Shown: positions 19,048 through 30,566, counted from the first letter of the stretch. The stretch is DNA of 64,000 bases from Allomuricauda sp. TMED12 (GCA_002167435.2 NHBR02000004.1:1-64000), one strand, 5' to 3'. A program made the numbers and translations. The notes: generated by a model from the sequence alone, not told the origin.

Positions 19048-19572
19048 ATGTCAAAATATCTCTTAGAAAATCAAGAGACCGAACGATTGGCCTTTCGCAA
19101 ATTGGAAGAGTCGGATTTTGAGGATTGGCTGCCTTTTTACCACAATCCAAAATCGACCCAATTTTGGGAAGGACCGCCCGTTGATCCAGTTGAAGCCTGC
19201 AGAACACAATTCGATAGGGTTTTTGAACGATATGAAACCGATTTGGGTGGCATGAATGCACTCATTTCGAAAGAATCGGGAGCGTTGGTTGGCATTTGTG
19301 GCCTGCTTGTTCAAATAGTGGATGACCAAGAAGAATTGGAAATTGGCTATTCCGTGCTTCCCAAGTTTTGGTTAAAAGGCTATGCTTTTGAAGCCGCCCA
19401 AAAATGTAAGGAGTTTGCCTTTGAAAATAACTTTTCCGAATCTGTGATTTCCATTATTCATGTGGATAATGTGCCATCTCAAAAAGTGGCCGAAAAAAAT
19501 GGAATGTATTTGGACAAAACCACGACCTACAAGTATAATCCAGTTCATATTTTTCGGGTGAATCAAGGATAA
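19048..19572 (+). CDS. GNAT-family N-acetyltransferase (RimJ/RimL type)
   Basis: A 174-residue acetyl-CoA-dependent acetyltransferase. It has the typical ETERLAFRKLEESDFEDWLPF start, GICGLL in the central sheet, EIGYSVLPKFWLKGYAFEAA for the CoA pyrophosphate loop region, and the C-terminal HVDNVPSQKVAEKNGM. RimJ/RimL-like members acetylate protein N-termini or small amines; the substrate here cannot be read from the sequence. It begins at the base after the DUF192 stop codon. Confidence 0.9.
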   Translation: MSKYLLENQETERLAFRKLEESDFEDWLPFYHNPKSTQFWEGPPVDPVEACRTQFDRVFERYETDLGGMNALISKESGALVGICGLLVQIVDDQEELEIGYSVLPKFWLKGYAFEAAQKCKEFAFENNFSESVISIIHVDNVPSQKVAEKNGMYLDKTTTYKYNPVHIFRVNQG

Positions 19573-19605
19573 TCGTAATTTTGGGTCAATACCTCCTTTT
19601 AAAGT

Positions 19606-20856
19606 ATGAAATCAGCCAAAAGCTTCGCCATCCTTACCCAAAACAACTCCAATACCAAGCAACTGGTTGAAAATTTGCTAAAAAATCGCCTTGTTAACGG
19701 TTTGAATGAACTGCAGCCTTTGAACGGACTGCTTTTCTCACGTTCAGAAATCAATCGTTACATGGATAAAGAGGAGCGCCATGACATCAAAATTTTAACC
19801 AAGGAAAGTGACCAACCTTTAAAGACCATGAGCAGTGGGGAACAAAAAAAGGCATTGCTCAACCATTTGTTACAACAGAACCCCGATTTTATGGTGTTGG
19901 TGAATCCTTTTGACAATTTGGATGTGACCACACAAGCCAAATTGAAGGAACAACTTTTGGATATCGCTTCCAACAAAATTCTGGTTCAACTAGTCAGTCG
20001 ATTGGATGATATTTTGCCTGTAACCACCAACTTTTTTAAACTGGATGGAGACAGTCTTCATCAGTACGATTCTCCGGATACTTTTTGGAGCAAAAACAAC
20101 ACTGAAACCTTCAATTTTAATGGTTCCATTCCCTTGCCATTATCTCCTGTTGAAGTGGAAGGCATAGAATTGGTCAGTTTTAAAAATGTATCCGTAAGTT
20201 TTGATGGTCGTCAAGTTTTAAACCAAATCAATTGGACTATCCGCAAAGGGGAATTTTGGCAAATAATTGGGCCCAATGGCAGTGGAAAATCCACCCTACT
20301 ATCCATGATTACGGGAGATAGCCATAAAGGATATGGACAAGACCTGACGATTTTTGGACAAAAGAAAGGGAGTGGTGAAAGCGTTTGGGAGCTCAAACAA
20401 AAAATAGGATATTATACTCCGGCAATCACCAATAAGTTCAGAGGCTATCACAGTTTGGAAAATATGATTATTTCAGGGCTCCACGATTCCATTGGGCTTT
20501 ATGTGCAACCTACGGACAGCGAAAAGCACTTAGCCCACGAATGGTTGAACCTTTTAAACTTAAAAGACAGAAAAGAAGACCACTTTCGCGATTTGACTGT
20601 TGGAGAAAAGCGATTGGTAATGGTAGCGAGGGCCATGGTAAAACATCCCCCTCTTCTTATTTTAGATGAGCCCACGGCTGGTTTGGATGATGCCAGCGCG
20701 AATCTTTTTGTTGCTCTGGTGAATAAAATCGCCAAGGAAAGTGATACGGCCATTGTTTTTGTTTCTCACCGGAAAGAGCCGCAACTAAATCCAGAATATA
20801 TTTATGAGCTACGTCCATCGGAAACAGGTTCAAAAGGAATCAAATTAATTTCATAA
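19606..20856 (+). CDS. ModF-like protein with two ABC ATPase domains, the first degenerate
   Basis: A 416-residue soluble protein with two nucleotide-binding domains and no membrane segment. The second (about residues 185-410) is complete: Walker A GPNGSGKST (~223-231), signature LTVGEKR, Walker B LLILDEPTAGLDD (~350), and the switch His in FVSHRK. The first (about 1-160) keeps the signature MSSGEQKK but has a broken Walker A (NNSNTKQL in place of NGSGKSTL) and a Walker B without the Asp-Glu pair (VLVNPFDNLD). ModF-type proteins have been linked to molybdate, but no transporter partner is visible here, so a regulatory or translation-factor-like role is possible. Confidence 0.85.
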   Translation: MKSAKSFAILTQNNSNTKQLVENLLKNRLVNGLNELQPLNGLLFSRSEINRYMDKEERHDIKILTKESDQPLKTMSSGEQKKALLNHLLQQNPDFMVLVNPFDNLDVTTQAKLKEQLLDIASNKILVQLVSRLDDILPVTTNFFKLDGDSLHQYDSPDTFWSKNNTETFNFNGSIPLPLSPVEVEGIELVSFKNVSVSFDGRQVLNQINWTIRKGEFWQIIGPNGSGKSTLLSMITGDSHKGYGQDLTIFGQKKGSGESVWELKQKIGYYTPAITNKFRGYHSLENMIISGLHDSIGLYVQPTDSEKHLAHEWLNLLNLKDRKEDHFRDLTVGEKRLVMVARAMVKHPPLLILDEPTAGLDDASANLFVALVNKIAKESDTAIVFVSHRKEPQLNPEYIYELRPSETGSKGIKLIS

Positions 20857-20938
20857 ACAGTTCATAAACAAATACTTAACCAACTCATCCGTTTTTTTGC
20901 TATCTTATAGGGTATTCAATCGTTAACTATTCCCTTAC

Positions 20939-22402
20939 ATGCAAAAAATTAATGTTAAGCCAGGCGCCAAACTTGTGGATTACAAGGCGTATGGCTCCCT
21001 CTACTCTTCTGTTCTGGATTTTACGGAACAGGCCAAAGAACCTATTGAATCCCTAAAAGGGCGAACCATTTGGATGATTAATTCCACTGCTATCGGTGGC
21101 GGTGTAGCCGAAATGCTACCCAGCCAAATGCGGATATTGCGAGAACTCGGGGTATCCATCGAATGGCTTGTGATCGAAGCTAAAAAGGATGCGTTTTTTG
21201 ATTTGACCAAACGTATCCACAATGCCATTCACGGAAGTGGTAATGGAGTTTTTACGGAGGATGACCGCAAGGTTTACGAGGAGGTTAATCGCAACAACCT
21301 AGCAAAAGCTTTAGAATTGATCAACGATGGTGATATTGTGGTGGTCCATGATCCACAACCGATGCCCTTGGCAGCAATGATCAAAAAAGAAAAGAACGTT
21401 TCCATTATTTGGAGGTGCCACATTGGTCTGGAAGATGATACAGAGGTAACCGATGCTGTATGGAAGTTTTTAGAACCCTACACGAACGATTATGATCATT
21501 TTGTATTTAGCCTTCCCTCCTATGTTCCAAAGCCTTTAAAGAATAGAACATCCATTATTCCTCCGGCTATTGACCCATTGAGCCATAAAAACCGTGAACT
21601 CCAATTGCACAAATGTATCGGTATTTTATATCAATCTGGAATTTTGGACGACCACAAAGCCATATTGTACAATCGATACGAACATTTGGTAAGAAAAGTA
21701 ATGCCAGATGGTTCTTTTGATGTTTTGGATGCAGGCCAAAATCTTGATTTGATTTATCGTCCTATCATTACAGAGATTTCAAGATGGGACCGGCTCAAAG
21801 GTTTTAAGGAATTGATGGAGGCTTTCATTCGAATGAAATTGGATAACCGTAAAAATGGCGATCCAAAAAGTCTAGAATACAAACGTATTGAAATGACACT
21901 GCTGGTGATGGGTGGTCCCGACCCTGCTTTTGTCTCGGATGACCCAGAAGGCAAAGAAGTACTACAAGAACTAACTGAAACCTATAAAAAAGTGGACAGT
22001 AGTATGCAAAATGATATTGCCATCTTATTGTTGCCATTAGACAATCCTAAGCAAAATGCCTTAATTGTAAATGCACTTCAGCGAACATCAAGTATCATTG
22101 TTCAGAATTCAATTCAAGAGGGGTTTGGACTTACGGCGACAGAGGCCATGTGGAAAAGAAAACCTGTATTGGTCTCGAATGCAGCAGGACTTAAATTTCA
22201 AGTAGTTCATAATAAAACAGGTCAAATTAATCCTGACCCAACAGATATTGAAAGTTTATCCAAAACCATGGCCTATATGCTCAACCATCCTAAAGAAAGA
22301 GATAAATGGGGCTTTAATGGCCAGCTCAGGGTAATCCAAAACTTCACCTTGTTTAGCCAACTATTATCCTGGCTGGAAACATTATCAAAAAACAAAACAT
22401 AG
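20939..22402 (+). CDS. Trehalose synthase (TreT)-like GT4 glycosyltransferase
   Basis: A 487-residue glycosyltransferase of the GT-B fold, family GT4. The N-terminal half has the TreT-type IWMINSTAIGGGVAEMLP with VVHDPQPMPLA and IIWRCHIGLED. The C-terminal half has the donor-site VQNSIQEGFGLTATEAMW and RKPVLVSNAAGLKFQV. TreT makes trehalose from a nucleotide-glucose and glucose, reversibly; the exact reaction here is inferred from family resemblance. No other trehalose gene is nearby. It ends at a strong terminator. Confidence 0.85.
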   Translation: MQKINVKPGAKLVDYKAYGSLYSSVLDFTEQAKEPIESLKGRTIWMINSTAIGGGVAEMLPSQMRILRELGVSIEWLVIEAKKDAFFDLTKRIHNAIHGSGNGVFTEDDRKVYEEVNRNNLAKALELINDGDIVVVHDPQPMPLAAMIKKEKNVSIIWRCHIGLEDDTEVTDAVWKFLEPYTNDYDHFVFSLPSYVPKPLKNRTSIIPPAIDPLSHKNRELQLHKCIGILYQSGILDDHKAILYNRYEHLVRKVMPDGSFDVLDAGQNLDLIYRPIITEISRWDRLKGFKELMEAFIRMKLDNRKNGDPKSLEYKRIEMTLLVMGGPDPAFVSDDPEGKEVLQELTETYKKVDSSMQNDIAILLLPLDNPKQNALIVNALQRTSSIIVQNSIQEGFGLTATEAMWKRKPVLVSNAAGLKFQVVHNKTGQINPDPTDIESLSKTMAYMLNHPKERDKWGFNGQLRVIQNFTLFSQLLSWLETLSKNKT

Positions 22403-22411
22403 CTATAAAAA

Positions 22412-22441
22412 ACAAAGGCCCTCAAAATAGAGGGCCTTTGT
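22412..22441. terminator. Bidirectional terminator between treT-like gene and secDF
   Basis: Perfect 11-bp stem ACAAAGGCCCT / AGGGCCTTTGT (22412-22422 with 22431-22441) between convergent genes. T-runs are modest on both sides, so it may rely on stem strength. Confidence 0.75.
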
Positions 22442-22470
22442 TATAAAGTGTAATATAAAAAAACGAAAAA

Positions 22471-25437
22471 CTATGCTCCTGTAGCAGCAGCAATTTTCTT
22501 CTTTAATGAATCGAACATTACAGGGGTTGCTATAAATACGGATGAATAAGTACCTACAACTACACCTACAATCATTGCGAACATAAATCCTCTTAAGCTT
22601 TCACCTCCAAAAATAAAGATGGCCAACAATACGATCAATGTGGTAAGGGAGGTATTCAACGTTCGGCTCAAAGTACTGTTCAATGCCAAGTTGATGTTTT
22701 TGCCATTATCCCATCCTTTTAAACCGGTAATTTCACGAATACGGTCAAAAACTACCACCGTATCGTTCAGGGAGTAACCAATTACCGTGAGAATTGCTGC
22801 AATAAAGGCTTGGTCGATTTCCATGTTAAAAGGCATAATGGTTCCGGTCAAGGAGAAGATACCCAATACAATCATCACATCGTGGAATACGGCAATAACG
22901 GCACCCAAAGAGAATTGCCATTTTCTAAATCGCAATAGGATGTATAGGAAAACAACGGCCAGTGAACCTATAATGGCTAAAATGGCACTCTTCTTAATAT
23001 CATCTGCAATGGTAGGTCCTACTTTACGATATTTCAACACCCCTAGATCTTCTTCGGTACCTCCCGGCTTAAAGTCATCATAAGTGGTGCCATCGGGGAA
23101 ATATTTTTGAAGATGTGTGAACATCTCGTTCAAAATCTCCGTATCCACCTCTGGTCCGTTTTCTTCAAACCTATAATTGGTTGTGATTATAATTTGATTG
23201 TCAGCTCCAAACGTTTTTGCATTGGTTCCACTTCCGAATACCGAGTTCAAATCACCGGCAATCTCCGAAGGGTTTACTGCATGTTCAAATCGGATTTGAT
23301 ACGAACGCCCCCCTACAAAATCCACACCTTGCTGAAGACTTTTGGTTGCTAACGAGAAAATACTCACTGCTAATAAAATTCCAGAAACGATGTAAGCTAC
23401 TTTGCGCTTGGACAAGAAATCAATGCTCAAGTTTTGGAACAGGTTCTTGGTAATTCCAGTACTGAAATCCAATCGACGTCCTTTCTTGTTGGTATATGCA
23501 TTGATCATCAATCGAGTTACAAAAATGGCCGTGAACAGCGAAGTAACAATACCAATCATCAAAGTAGTGGCAAAACCTTTAATCGGTCCTGATCCAAATA
23601 TAAATAAGATAATCGCGGTAAGTCCCGTGGTAATGTTGGCATCCAAAATGGAAGACAAAGCATTTCCAAAACCATCGGCAATGGCTTGAGCTTTTCCTTT
23701 TCCTCGATTCAATTCTTCTTTTATTCTTTCAAAAATAAGTACGTTGGCATCCACCGACATACCTATGGTCAATACAACACCCGCGATACCTGGCAATGTC
23801 AATACAGCTCCTAGGCTGGTCAACACCCCAAAAATCAACAGAATGTTGAACAATAGGGCGATATCGGCAAATACCCCTGCTCTACCGTAGTAGAAAATCA
23901 TCCATACCAATACAAATAGCATTGCTATTGCAAAGGACATAAACCCACTATCGATGGCTTCTTGACCCAATGATGGTCCTACTACGAACGAGTCGATGAT
24001 TTCCGCAGAGGCAGGTAATTTACCTGCACGCAATACGTTGGCGATATCTTTGGTTTCGTTTACAGTAAATGTACCCGTAATTTCCGAACGTCCTCCAGAA
24101 ATAGGTCCTGAAGAAACGCCAGGAGCAGTATACACCTTGTTATCCAAAACAATGGCAATACCTGTTTGATTGTTGTAAGCATCACCTGTCAATTCTTCCC
24201 ATTCCTTGGCGCCACGAGTATTCATCGTCATGCTAACGGCAGGTTTGTTGAACTGGTCAAAAGTATCCTGTGCATCGGAAACCACATCTCCACTTATTCT
24301 TGGAGTGCCGTCCCTGTTTGATTTTAAAGCATACAAATCAACTACCTCAACATCCTTGGAAGGTCTCTCCCAAAGAAACTTGGTAAATTGAATATCGTTA
24401 GGCAACAACCTTTTTATCTCTGGCATTCTCAAATAACCACCAATTTCAGCTGTATCAGATACCATGGCTCGTGCAATGGCGTGGCTACCTGGGTTGGCAG
24501 GAATCAATTTACCCAATATTGGATTGACATCTTGGGTCATATCCAAGGAATCTTGAGCCACATCAGAAAGCAATGAATCAATTTCAGATTCAGGTTTTGA
24601 AACCTCTTCTTCCTTAGCTTCTGGTTCCAAGATATCTTTTAGGCGCTCGTTGGCGTTCACTAAAAAATTTCCAAGACTTTGATTGCTCTGTGGATAGGTT
24701 TCCCAAAATTCCAATTGTGCCGTACTGGATAGTAACTCTTGGGCACGTGCAATATCTTTTGCTCCTGGAAGCTCCACTACAATTCTTCCAGAGTTTCCTT
24801 CTCTTTGTATGTTAGGCTGGGTTACTCCGAATCCATCGATACGTTCACGAAGTACTTCAAATGCAGAAACGATGGATTCATCAATTTTTCTCCTGATGAT
24901 CGGCTTCACCTCATCATCCGTCATTTGAAAGTTGATGTCATCGCTAAGCCCCTTGTTTGCAAAAATATCTGGGGATGCCAATTTGGTCTCACCTTTAATA
25001 TTATCAAAGGCATCAAAGAATAGCTCCAAATAAGTGTCATCACTATTTGTTGATGCTTCATCCGCATCGGCCAAGGCTTTGTTGAAAACTGGGTTCTTGG
25101 TATTGTTGGCCAAGCCTTTCAAGATGTCCTTAACGGAGATCTGCAAGGTAACATTGATACCTCCTTTAAGGTCCAATCCCTTGTTCAACTCTTTTGTCTT
25201 GGCATCCTCATAGCTCGTAAAGCCCAAAACAGTGTTCTTACTAATGGAATCCAAATACGATGCCTCTAAAGCTTCACGCTTTGCAACATAATCTTCCTCA
25301 GCTTCCGAAATTTGGCTAACTGCGTATGCTTCAGCATCATTCTCCAACTTGTTAGTGATGAAAGTATAGGATAACTGATAGATGCTCACCAAGCCAAAAA
25401 GGATCGCGAAAAGCCTTATAAGTCCTTTATTCTGCAT
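22471..25437 (-). CDS. secDF: Fused SecD-SecF protein translocase subunit
   Basis: A 988-residue membrane protein combining SecD (about 1-620) and SecF (about 660-980), which use the proton gradient to pull exported proteins from SecYEG. Visible are the SecD P1 start GLDLKGGINVTLQ, RIDGFGVTQPNIQREG, GKLPASAEII, GVVLTIGMSVDANVLIFERI in the SecD transmembrane part, the SecF start GVDFVGGRSYQIRF, and GYSLNDTVVVFDRIRE. About twelve helices are expected. A coiled Asp/Glu/Lys-rich insertion (~270-300) lies in the P1 region. The fused form is standard in Bacteroidota. Confidence 0.96.
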   Translation of the reverse strand: MQNKGLIRLFAILFGLVSIYQLSYTFITNKLENDAEAYAVSQISEAEEDYVAKREALEASYLDSISKNTVLGFTSYEDAKTKELNKGLDLKGGINVTLQISVKDILKGLANNTKNPVFNKALADADEASTNSDDTYLELFFDAFDNIKGETKLASPDIFANKGLSDDINFQMTDDEVKPIIRRKIDESIVSAFEVLRERIDGFGVTQPNIQREGNSGRIVVELPGAKDIARAQELLSSTAQLEFWETYPQSNQSLGNFLVNANERLKDILEPEAKEEEVSKPESEIDSLLSDVAQDSLDMTQDVNPILGKLIPANPGSHAIARAMVSDTAEIGGYLRMPEIKRLLPNDIQFTKFLWERPSKDVEVVDLYALKSNRDGTPRISGDVVSDAQDTFDQFNKPAVSMTMNTRGAKEWEELTGDAYNNQTGIAIVLDNKVYTAPGVSSGPISGGRSEITGTFTVNETKDIANVLRAGKLPASAEIIDSFVVGPSLGQEAIDSGFMSFAIAMLFVLVWMIFYYGRAGVFADIALLFNILLIFGVLTSLGAVLTLPGIAGVVLTIGMSVDANVLIFERIKEELNRGKGKAQAIADGFGNALSSILDANITTGLTAIILFIFGSGPIKGFATTLMIGIVTSLFTAIFVTRLMINAYTNKKGRRLDFSTGITKNLFQNLSIDFLSKRKVAYIVSGILLAVSIFSLATKSLQQGVDFVGGRSYQIRFEHAVNPSEIAGDLNSVFGSGTNAKTFGADNQIIITTNYRFEENGPEVDTEILNEMFTHLQKYFPDGTTYDDFKPGGTEEDLGVLKYRKVGPTIADDIKKSAILAIIGSLAVVFLYILLRFRKWQFSLGAVIAVFHDVMIVLGIFSLTGTIMPFNMEIDQAFIAAILTVIGYSLNDTVVVFDRIREITGLKGWDNGKNINLALNSTLSRTLNTSLTTLIVLLAIFIFGGESLRGFMFAMIVGVVVGTYSSVFIATPVMFDSLKKKIAAATGA

Positions 25438-25475
25438 TGATTGTTAATTTTTTAGAAGTTTTCTTAAACAGCGTG

Positions 25476-25506
25476 CAAATATATCATTTCCGATAAGATT
25501 TGACAA
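25476..25506 (-). promoter_or_regulatory. Promoter of secDF
   Basis: On the minus strand, TTG (25506-25504) is followed after 20 bases by TATATTTG (25483-25476), an exact -7 box, about 40 bp upstream of the secDF start. Confidence 0.55.
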
Positions 25507-25559
25507 TAGAAATTGATGTAATTGCAATTACGGTTGATGGTTATGCTGTTAAAATGAAA

Positions 25560-25637
25560 TTGTCATTTCAGACAAACCCCGAAATTTCCACACAAATTGA
25601 TGGTCAATCTCTTAATGGGCGACGTCCGAAATGACAA
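25560..25637. repeat. Intergenic repeat element with TTGTCATTTC ends (copy A)
   Basis: A 78-bp segment between mdh and secDF is bounded by a perfect inverted repeat TTGTCATTTC (25560-25569) / GAAATGACAA (25628-25637). The flanks extend the match to 13 bp. The ends resemble those of elements at 33091-33139 and 42497-42583, so it belongs to a dispersed family. Confidence 0.6.
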
Positions 25638-25662
25638 TTTAGTTGGTTATAGTTGATGAGGG

Positions 25663-26589
25663 TTAAAGCTCTAAAAGTCCGTTGGTTTTTTTAACTCCAG
25701 CTGCACTTTCTTGCATTTTGGCTTTTTCGGCATCGGATAATTGAATCTCAACGATTTTTTCAATTCCGTTTTTACCTAGTATCACGGGCACTCCAATGCA
25801 AATATCATCCAAATCGTACTCACCCTCCAAAAGCGTGGAACAAGGGAACATTTTCTTTTGGTCGCATGCAATCGCCTGTACCAATCCAGATACAGCTGCT
25901 CCTGGGGCATACCATGCACTGGTTCCCAACAAGCCTGTTAATGTAGCACCACCTACTTTGGTTTCTTCCACTACCCAATTCATTTTATCATCTGACAAGA
26001 ATTCAGAAACCTTTACGCTATTTCTGGTAGCGTGTCCAATTAACGGAACCATTCCTTTATCACTATGTCCACCGATTACCATACCATCCACATCGGAAAT
26101 TGGCGCTTCCAAAGCTTGGGCCAATCTATACTTAAAACGGGCGCTATCCAATGCACCGCCCATTCCGATAATTTTATTCTTTGGCAATCCAGTGGCCTTA
26201 TGCACCAAATAGGTCATTGTATCCATTGGATTACTCACTACTATAATGGTTACATCCGGGGAGTGCTCAATAAGGTTTGTTGCCACAGTTTTAACAATTC
26301 CAGCGTTGATTCCGATCAATTCCTCACGCGTCATACCCGGTTTACGCGGTATACCGGAGGTAATCACTGCAATATTACTACCTGCAGTTTTGCTGTAATC
26401 ACTGGTACTTCCCGTAATTTTGGTGTCAAATCCGTTCAAGGAGGCCGTCTGCATCAAATCCATGGCTTTTCCTTCAGCATATCCTTCTTTGATATCCAAT
26501 AAAACAACTTCTGCCGCAAAATTTTTCATTGCTATGTATTCAGCACAGCTTGCTCCTACTGCACCTGCTCCAACTACGGTAACTTTCAT
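25663..26589 (-). CDS. mdh: Malate dehydrogenase
   Basis: NAD-dependent TCA-cycle enzyme that interconverts malate and oxaloacetate. The 308-residue LDH-like (not E. coli-like) type has the Rossmann start VTVVGAGAVGASCAEY, the acidic NAD-ribose residue in VVLLDIKEG, the substrate Arg in GIPRKPGMTREE, VVSNPMDTMTYL, GMGGALDSARFKYRLA, and the catalytic His in GGHSDKGMVPL (~174). It is monocistronic. A -7-like TATTTTTG lies upstream on the minus strand. Confidence 0.96.
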   Translation of the reverse strand: MKVTVVGAGAVGASCAEYIAMKNFAAEVVLLDIKEGYAEGKAMDLMQTASLNGFDTKITGSTSDYSKTAGSNIAVITSGIPRKPGMTREELIGINAGIVKTVATNLIEHSPDVTIIVVSNPMDTMTYLVHKATGLPKNKIIGMGGALDSARFKYRLAQALEAPISDVDGMVIGGHSDKGMVPLIGHATRNSVKVSEFLSDDKMNWVVEETKVGGATLTGLLGTSAWYAPGAAVSGLVQAIACDQKKMFPCSTLLEGEYDLDDICIGVPVILGKNGIEKIVEIQLSDAEKAKMQESAAGVKKTNGLLEL

Positions 26590-26614
26590 TTGTATAGATT
26601 TAAATTTTAGTCAT

Positions 26615-26622
26615 CAAAAATA
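26615..26622 (-). promoter_or_regulatory. Candidate -7 box of mdh
   Basis: Reads TATTTTTG on the minus strand, matching TAnnTTTG, 26 bp upstream of the mdh start. No TTG is present at the usual upstream distance, so support is partial. Confidence 0.35.
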
Positions 26623-26833
26623 ATGCATTTAAGGCAGAAAAAAGCTGAATTTTACCAGTTTTAGCGGCCTAATTCTTTCAAAACGCCAAAGTTGCTGTTC
26701 TTTTAATGATAGAGATAAAGCGAGCTTCCACAAGACTAAGAGCATCAAAGCAAATATTTTATCTTTTCAATGCAATAGATTCCTACAAAATTGCGTTCTA
26801 ATAGTCCCAAAATCAATTTAACCTACTTGACCT

Positions 26834-27205
26834 ATGAAAAAACTCTTTTCATTGTTGTCCATTGTTGGCATTATCGCCATAAGCAACTGTACTCGTGTAC
26901 CTGACAACCACGACCCCATTTTGGGCATCTGGGCAAAAACTGAATCTTTCAGCCTTGAAGGAAAAAGCGCAAATACTACACGTGAAGAATGGATTTTCAA
27001 CGATGTTTACCTAGGTAGATACCAGAGATATTCCAACTCCGAGTTAATTTTTTACACCGATTTTAAATGGTCCCAAGAGAATGGAAGCTATTCCCTTATT
27101 TATGGTGACCCTCAGGTAACGGATATTACCGTTAGCCTGGAAAAAGCAAAAGAACCTGAAGTATTGACCTTGGATAATGGCTCGGTCTTCGCCACCAGGG
27201 AATGA
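26834..27205 (+). CDS. Small lipocalin-like lipoprotein
   Basis: A 123-residue predicted lipoprotein with lipobox ISNC (Cys19) and a short domain beginning DPILGIWAKTE. It continues with strands such as EEWIFNDVYLGRYQRY and SLIYGDPQVTDITVSLEK. The pattern (G-x-W near the start, then about eight short strands) resembles lipocalin-like domains of Bacteroidota, but identity cannot be confirmed. It stands alone and converges on an outer-membrane barrel gene across a shared terminator. Confidence 0.7.
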   Translation: MKKLFSLLSIVGIIAISNCTRVPDNHDPILGIWAKTESFSLEGKSANTTREEWIFNDVYLGRYQRYSNSELIFYTDFKWSQENGSYSLIYGDPQVTDITVSLEKAKEPEVLTLDNGSVFATRE

Positions 27206-27232
27206 CGTGAAGACTACATATATGAAAATAGG

Positions 27233-27256
27233 AGGCCCCATAAATGGGGCCTTCTT
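27233..27256. terminator. Bidirectional terminator
   Basis: Stem AGGCCCCA / TGGGGCCT (27233-27240 with 27245-27252), loop TAAA, with T-rich sequence after it on the plus strand. It lies between the convergent genes at 26834 and 27283. Confidence 0.8.
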
Positions 27257-27282
27257 TATTATTGGTTGGTTGATTTGATTTT

Positions 27283-28293
27283 CTATCTGAATCCGAAGTT
27301 TACACCAAAGGTGAAGGTGCTAAATTCAGAGATATTATATTCTGCATTGAGCCGAAAGAAACCCAATTTGATTTTTGTACCTAGATTGGCAGAAACACCA
27401 CTTGCTTTCTTGGAAACAGAGAATGGGTCCACAACGGTTTCAGAGAAGAAAGGTCCATTGGCCTCATAGGTGCCCAATAAATCAATATCCGATTTACCGG
27501 TGATATACCCAACACCACCGTAAAAATTGATTACAGGTATATTTCTGGTGGAAACAACCGCACTGAAGTTCCATGTTTTAAAAGATGCATCAATACGCTG
27601 ATTACTTCCGCTAATGGTGGACGACTCTGTAAAATCATATTCACCATTCAAGTTGGTATACCCGATAACAGCAGATATAGCAACAGGCAACACTTTATCC
27701 GCTGGCAACATCTTTGTAAAGTCATATTGCAATCCAGCTCCAAACAATCCGATTTTGGCATCATCATCAAATTTGATTTTAGGCAAAAAACGAGCTTTTA
27801 CTTCCAATCCTTTGACCAAACCTACACTACCCTGCAGGTATCCTGATGGGATAAAATTGAGGTTTTCAGCGGATAAACCAGTTGGAAGTTCAAATTCTTC
27901 CCGGAATAAACCGCTTTCATCCTCAACAAAAACATTTACTCCTTCAATATCACCTAAACCGGTCGCTACCATTCTAGCCTGACCTGGATTATCTACAAAA
28001 TCCAAGTTTTCGTACTCAGCAGGATTTAGCAGGAAGGCTTTTTTATCATCTTTATTTTTGAACCCGGTCATGTTCCCAATAATGGAAATTTCGAATCCAC
28101 CTAAAGGTTTAGCATCGGCAGTATTGTACCACCCATTGGAAATACTATAAATAGATGCTTCGGATACAGGTGCCAAATAGGCATTGGCAAATCGTTCGGC
28201 ATCAGCAACTCCCGAAACAAAAATATCGTTCAGGTCTTGGGCTTTACCCAAGGTTACAGAAACTAGGGCTAGCACTAAAATTATTCTTTTCAT
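27283..28293 (-). CDS. Outer-membrane beta-barrel protein, possibly DUF6588
   Basis: A 336-residue exported protein. The signal peptide ends LGKAQ (~19). It opens with DLNDIFVSGVADAERFANAYL, a pattern I associate with the flavobacterial DUF6588 family. Regular amphipathic strands follow (GSVGLVKGLEVKARFLPKIK, KIGLFGAGLQYDF, FYGGVGYITGKSDIDLLG), and it ends in FGVNFGFR with the aromatic/Arg-type end of barrels. Function unknown. Only 73 bp separate it from gyrB on the same strand, and a terminator occupies that gap. Confidence 0.75.
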   Translation of the reverse strand: MKRIILVLALVSVTLGKAQDLNDIFVSGVADAERFANAYLAPVSEASIYSISNGWYNTADAKPLGGFEISIIGNMTGFKNKDDKKAFLLNPAEYENLDFVDNPGQARMVATGLGDIEGVNVFVEDESGLFREEFELPTGLSAENLNFIPSGYLQGSVGLVKGLEVKARFLPKIKFDDDAKIGLFGAGLQYDFTKMLPADKVLPVAISAVIGYTNLNGEYDFTESSTISGSNQRIDASFKTWNFSAVVSTRNIPVINFYGGVGYITGKSDIDLLGTYEANGPFFSETVVDPFSVSKKASGVSANLGTKIKLGFFRLNAEYNISEFSTFTFGVNFGFR

Positions 28294-28320
28294 GATGTTG
28301 AAGTTTTTCCCAAAACTAAA

Positions 28321-28345
28321 AAACTCGCCTTGGAGGGGCGAGTTT
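28321..28345 (-). terminator. Terminator of gyrB
   Basis: Stem AAACTCGCC / GGCGAGTTT (28321-28329 with 28337-28345). On the minus strand it ends in a T-rich tract (TTTTTTAG). It lies 22 bp beyond the gyrB stop codon. Confidence 0.8.
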
Positions 28346-28366
28346 TTGTTGTGAAATGCCTATTAT

Positions 28367-30313
<1,947 letters not shown>

Positions 30314-30344
30314 TTAAGTATTTGCCTCAAAATTTCAAATCTTA

Positions 30345-30352
30345 CAAATATA
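30345..30352 (-). promoter_or_regulatory. Candidate -7 box of gyrB
   Basis: TATATTTG on the minus strand, a full match to the -7 consensus, 38 bp upstream of the gyrB start. The nearest TTG on that strand is only 14 bases away (30369-30367), shorter than usual. Confidence 0.45.
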
Positions 30353-30470
30353 ATCAATACCCCGTGCAAATGGCCTCTAAGAGCCTTCCCTACCGCCTAA
30401 GTTATCAACAAATCCTGTGGAAAACAGTCCACTTTTGACAGCTTGCGAGCATACTACCTAAAACAACTAA

Positions 30471-30496
30471 AAAAGCCCCTTGGATAAGGGGCTTTT
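30471..30496 (-). terminator. Terminator of asnB
   Basis: Perfect 11-bp stem AAAAGCCCCTT / AAGGGGCTTTT (30471-30481 with 30486-30496), loop GGAT, with an intrinsic T-run on the minus strand. It lies about 70 bp beyond the asnB stop codon. Confidence 0.8.
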
Positions 30497-30566
30497 CGGA
30501 CTAATTAAAAAATGAAACTAGCTTAGAATTTACTGCTTCATATCGTTTGGTTGGTTTAAACGGGGG

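Noticed and set aside
23402-23689. Plus-strand frames across secDF, gyrB, rho and the TPR gene
   Set aside because: Antisense shadows of long real genes; no family features.
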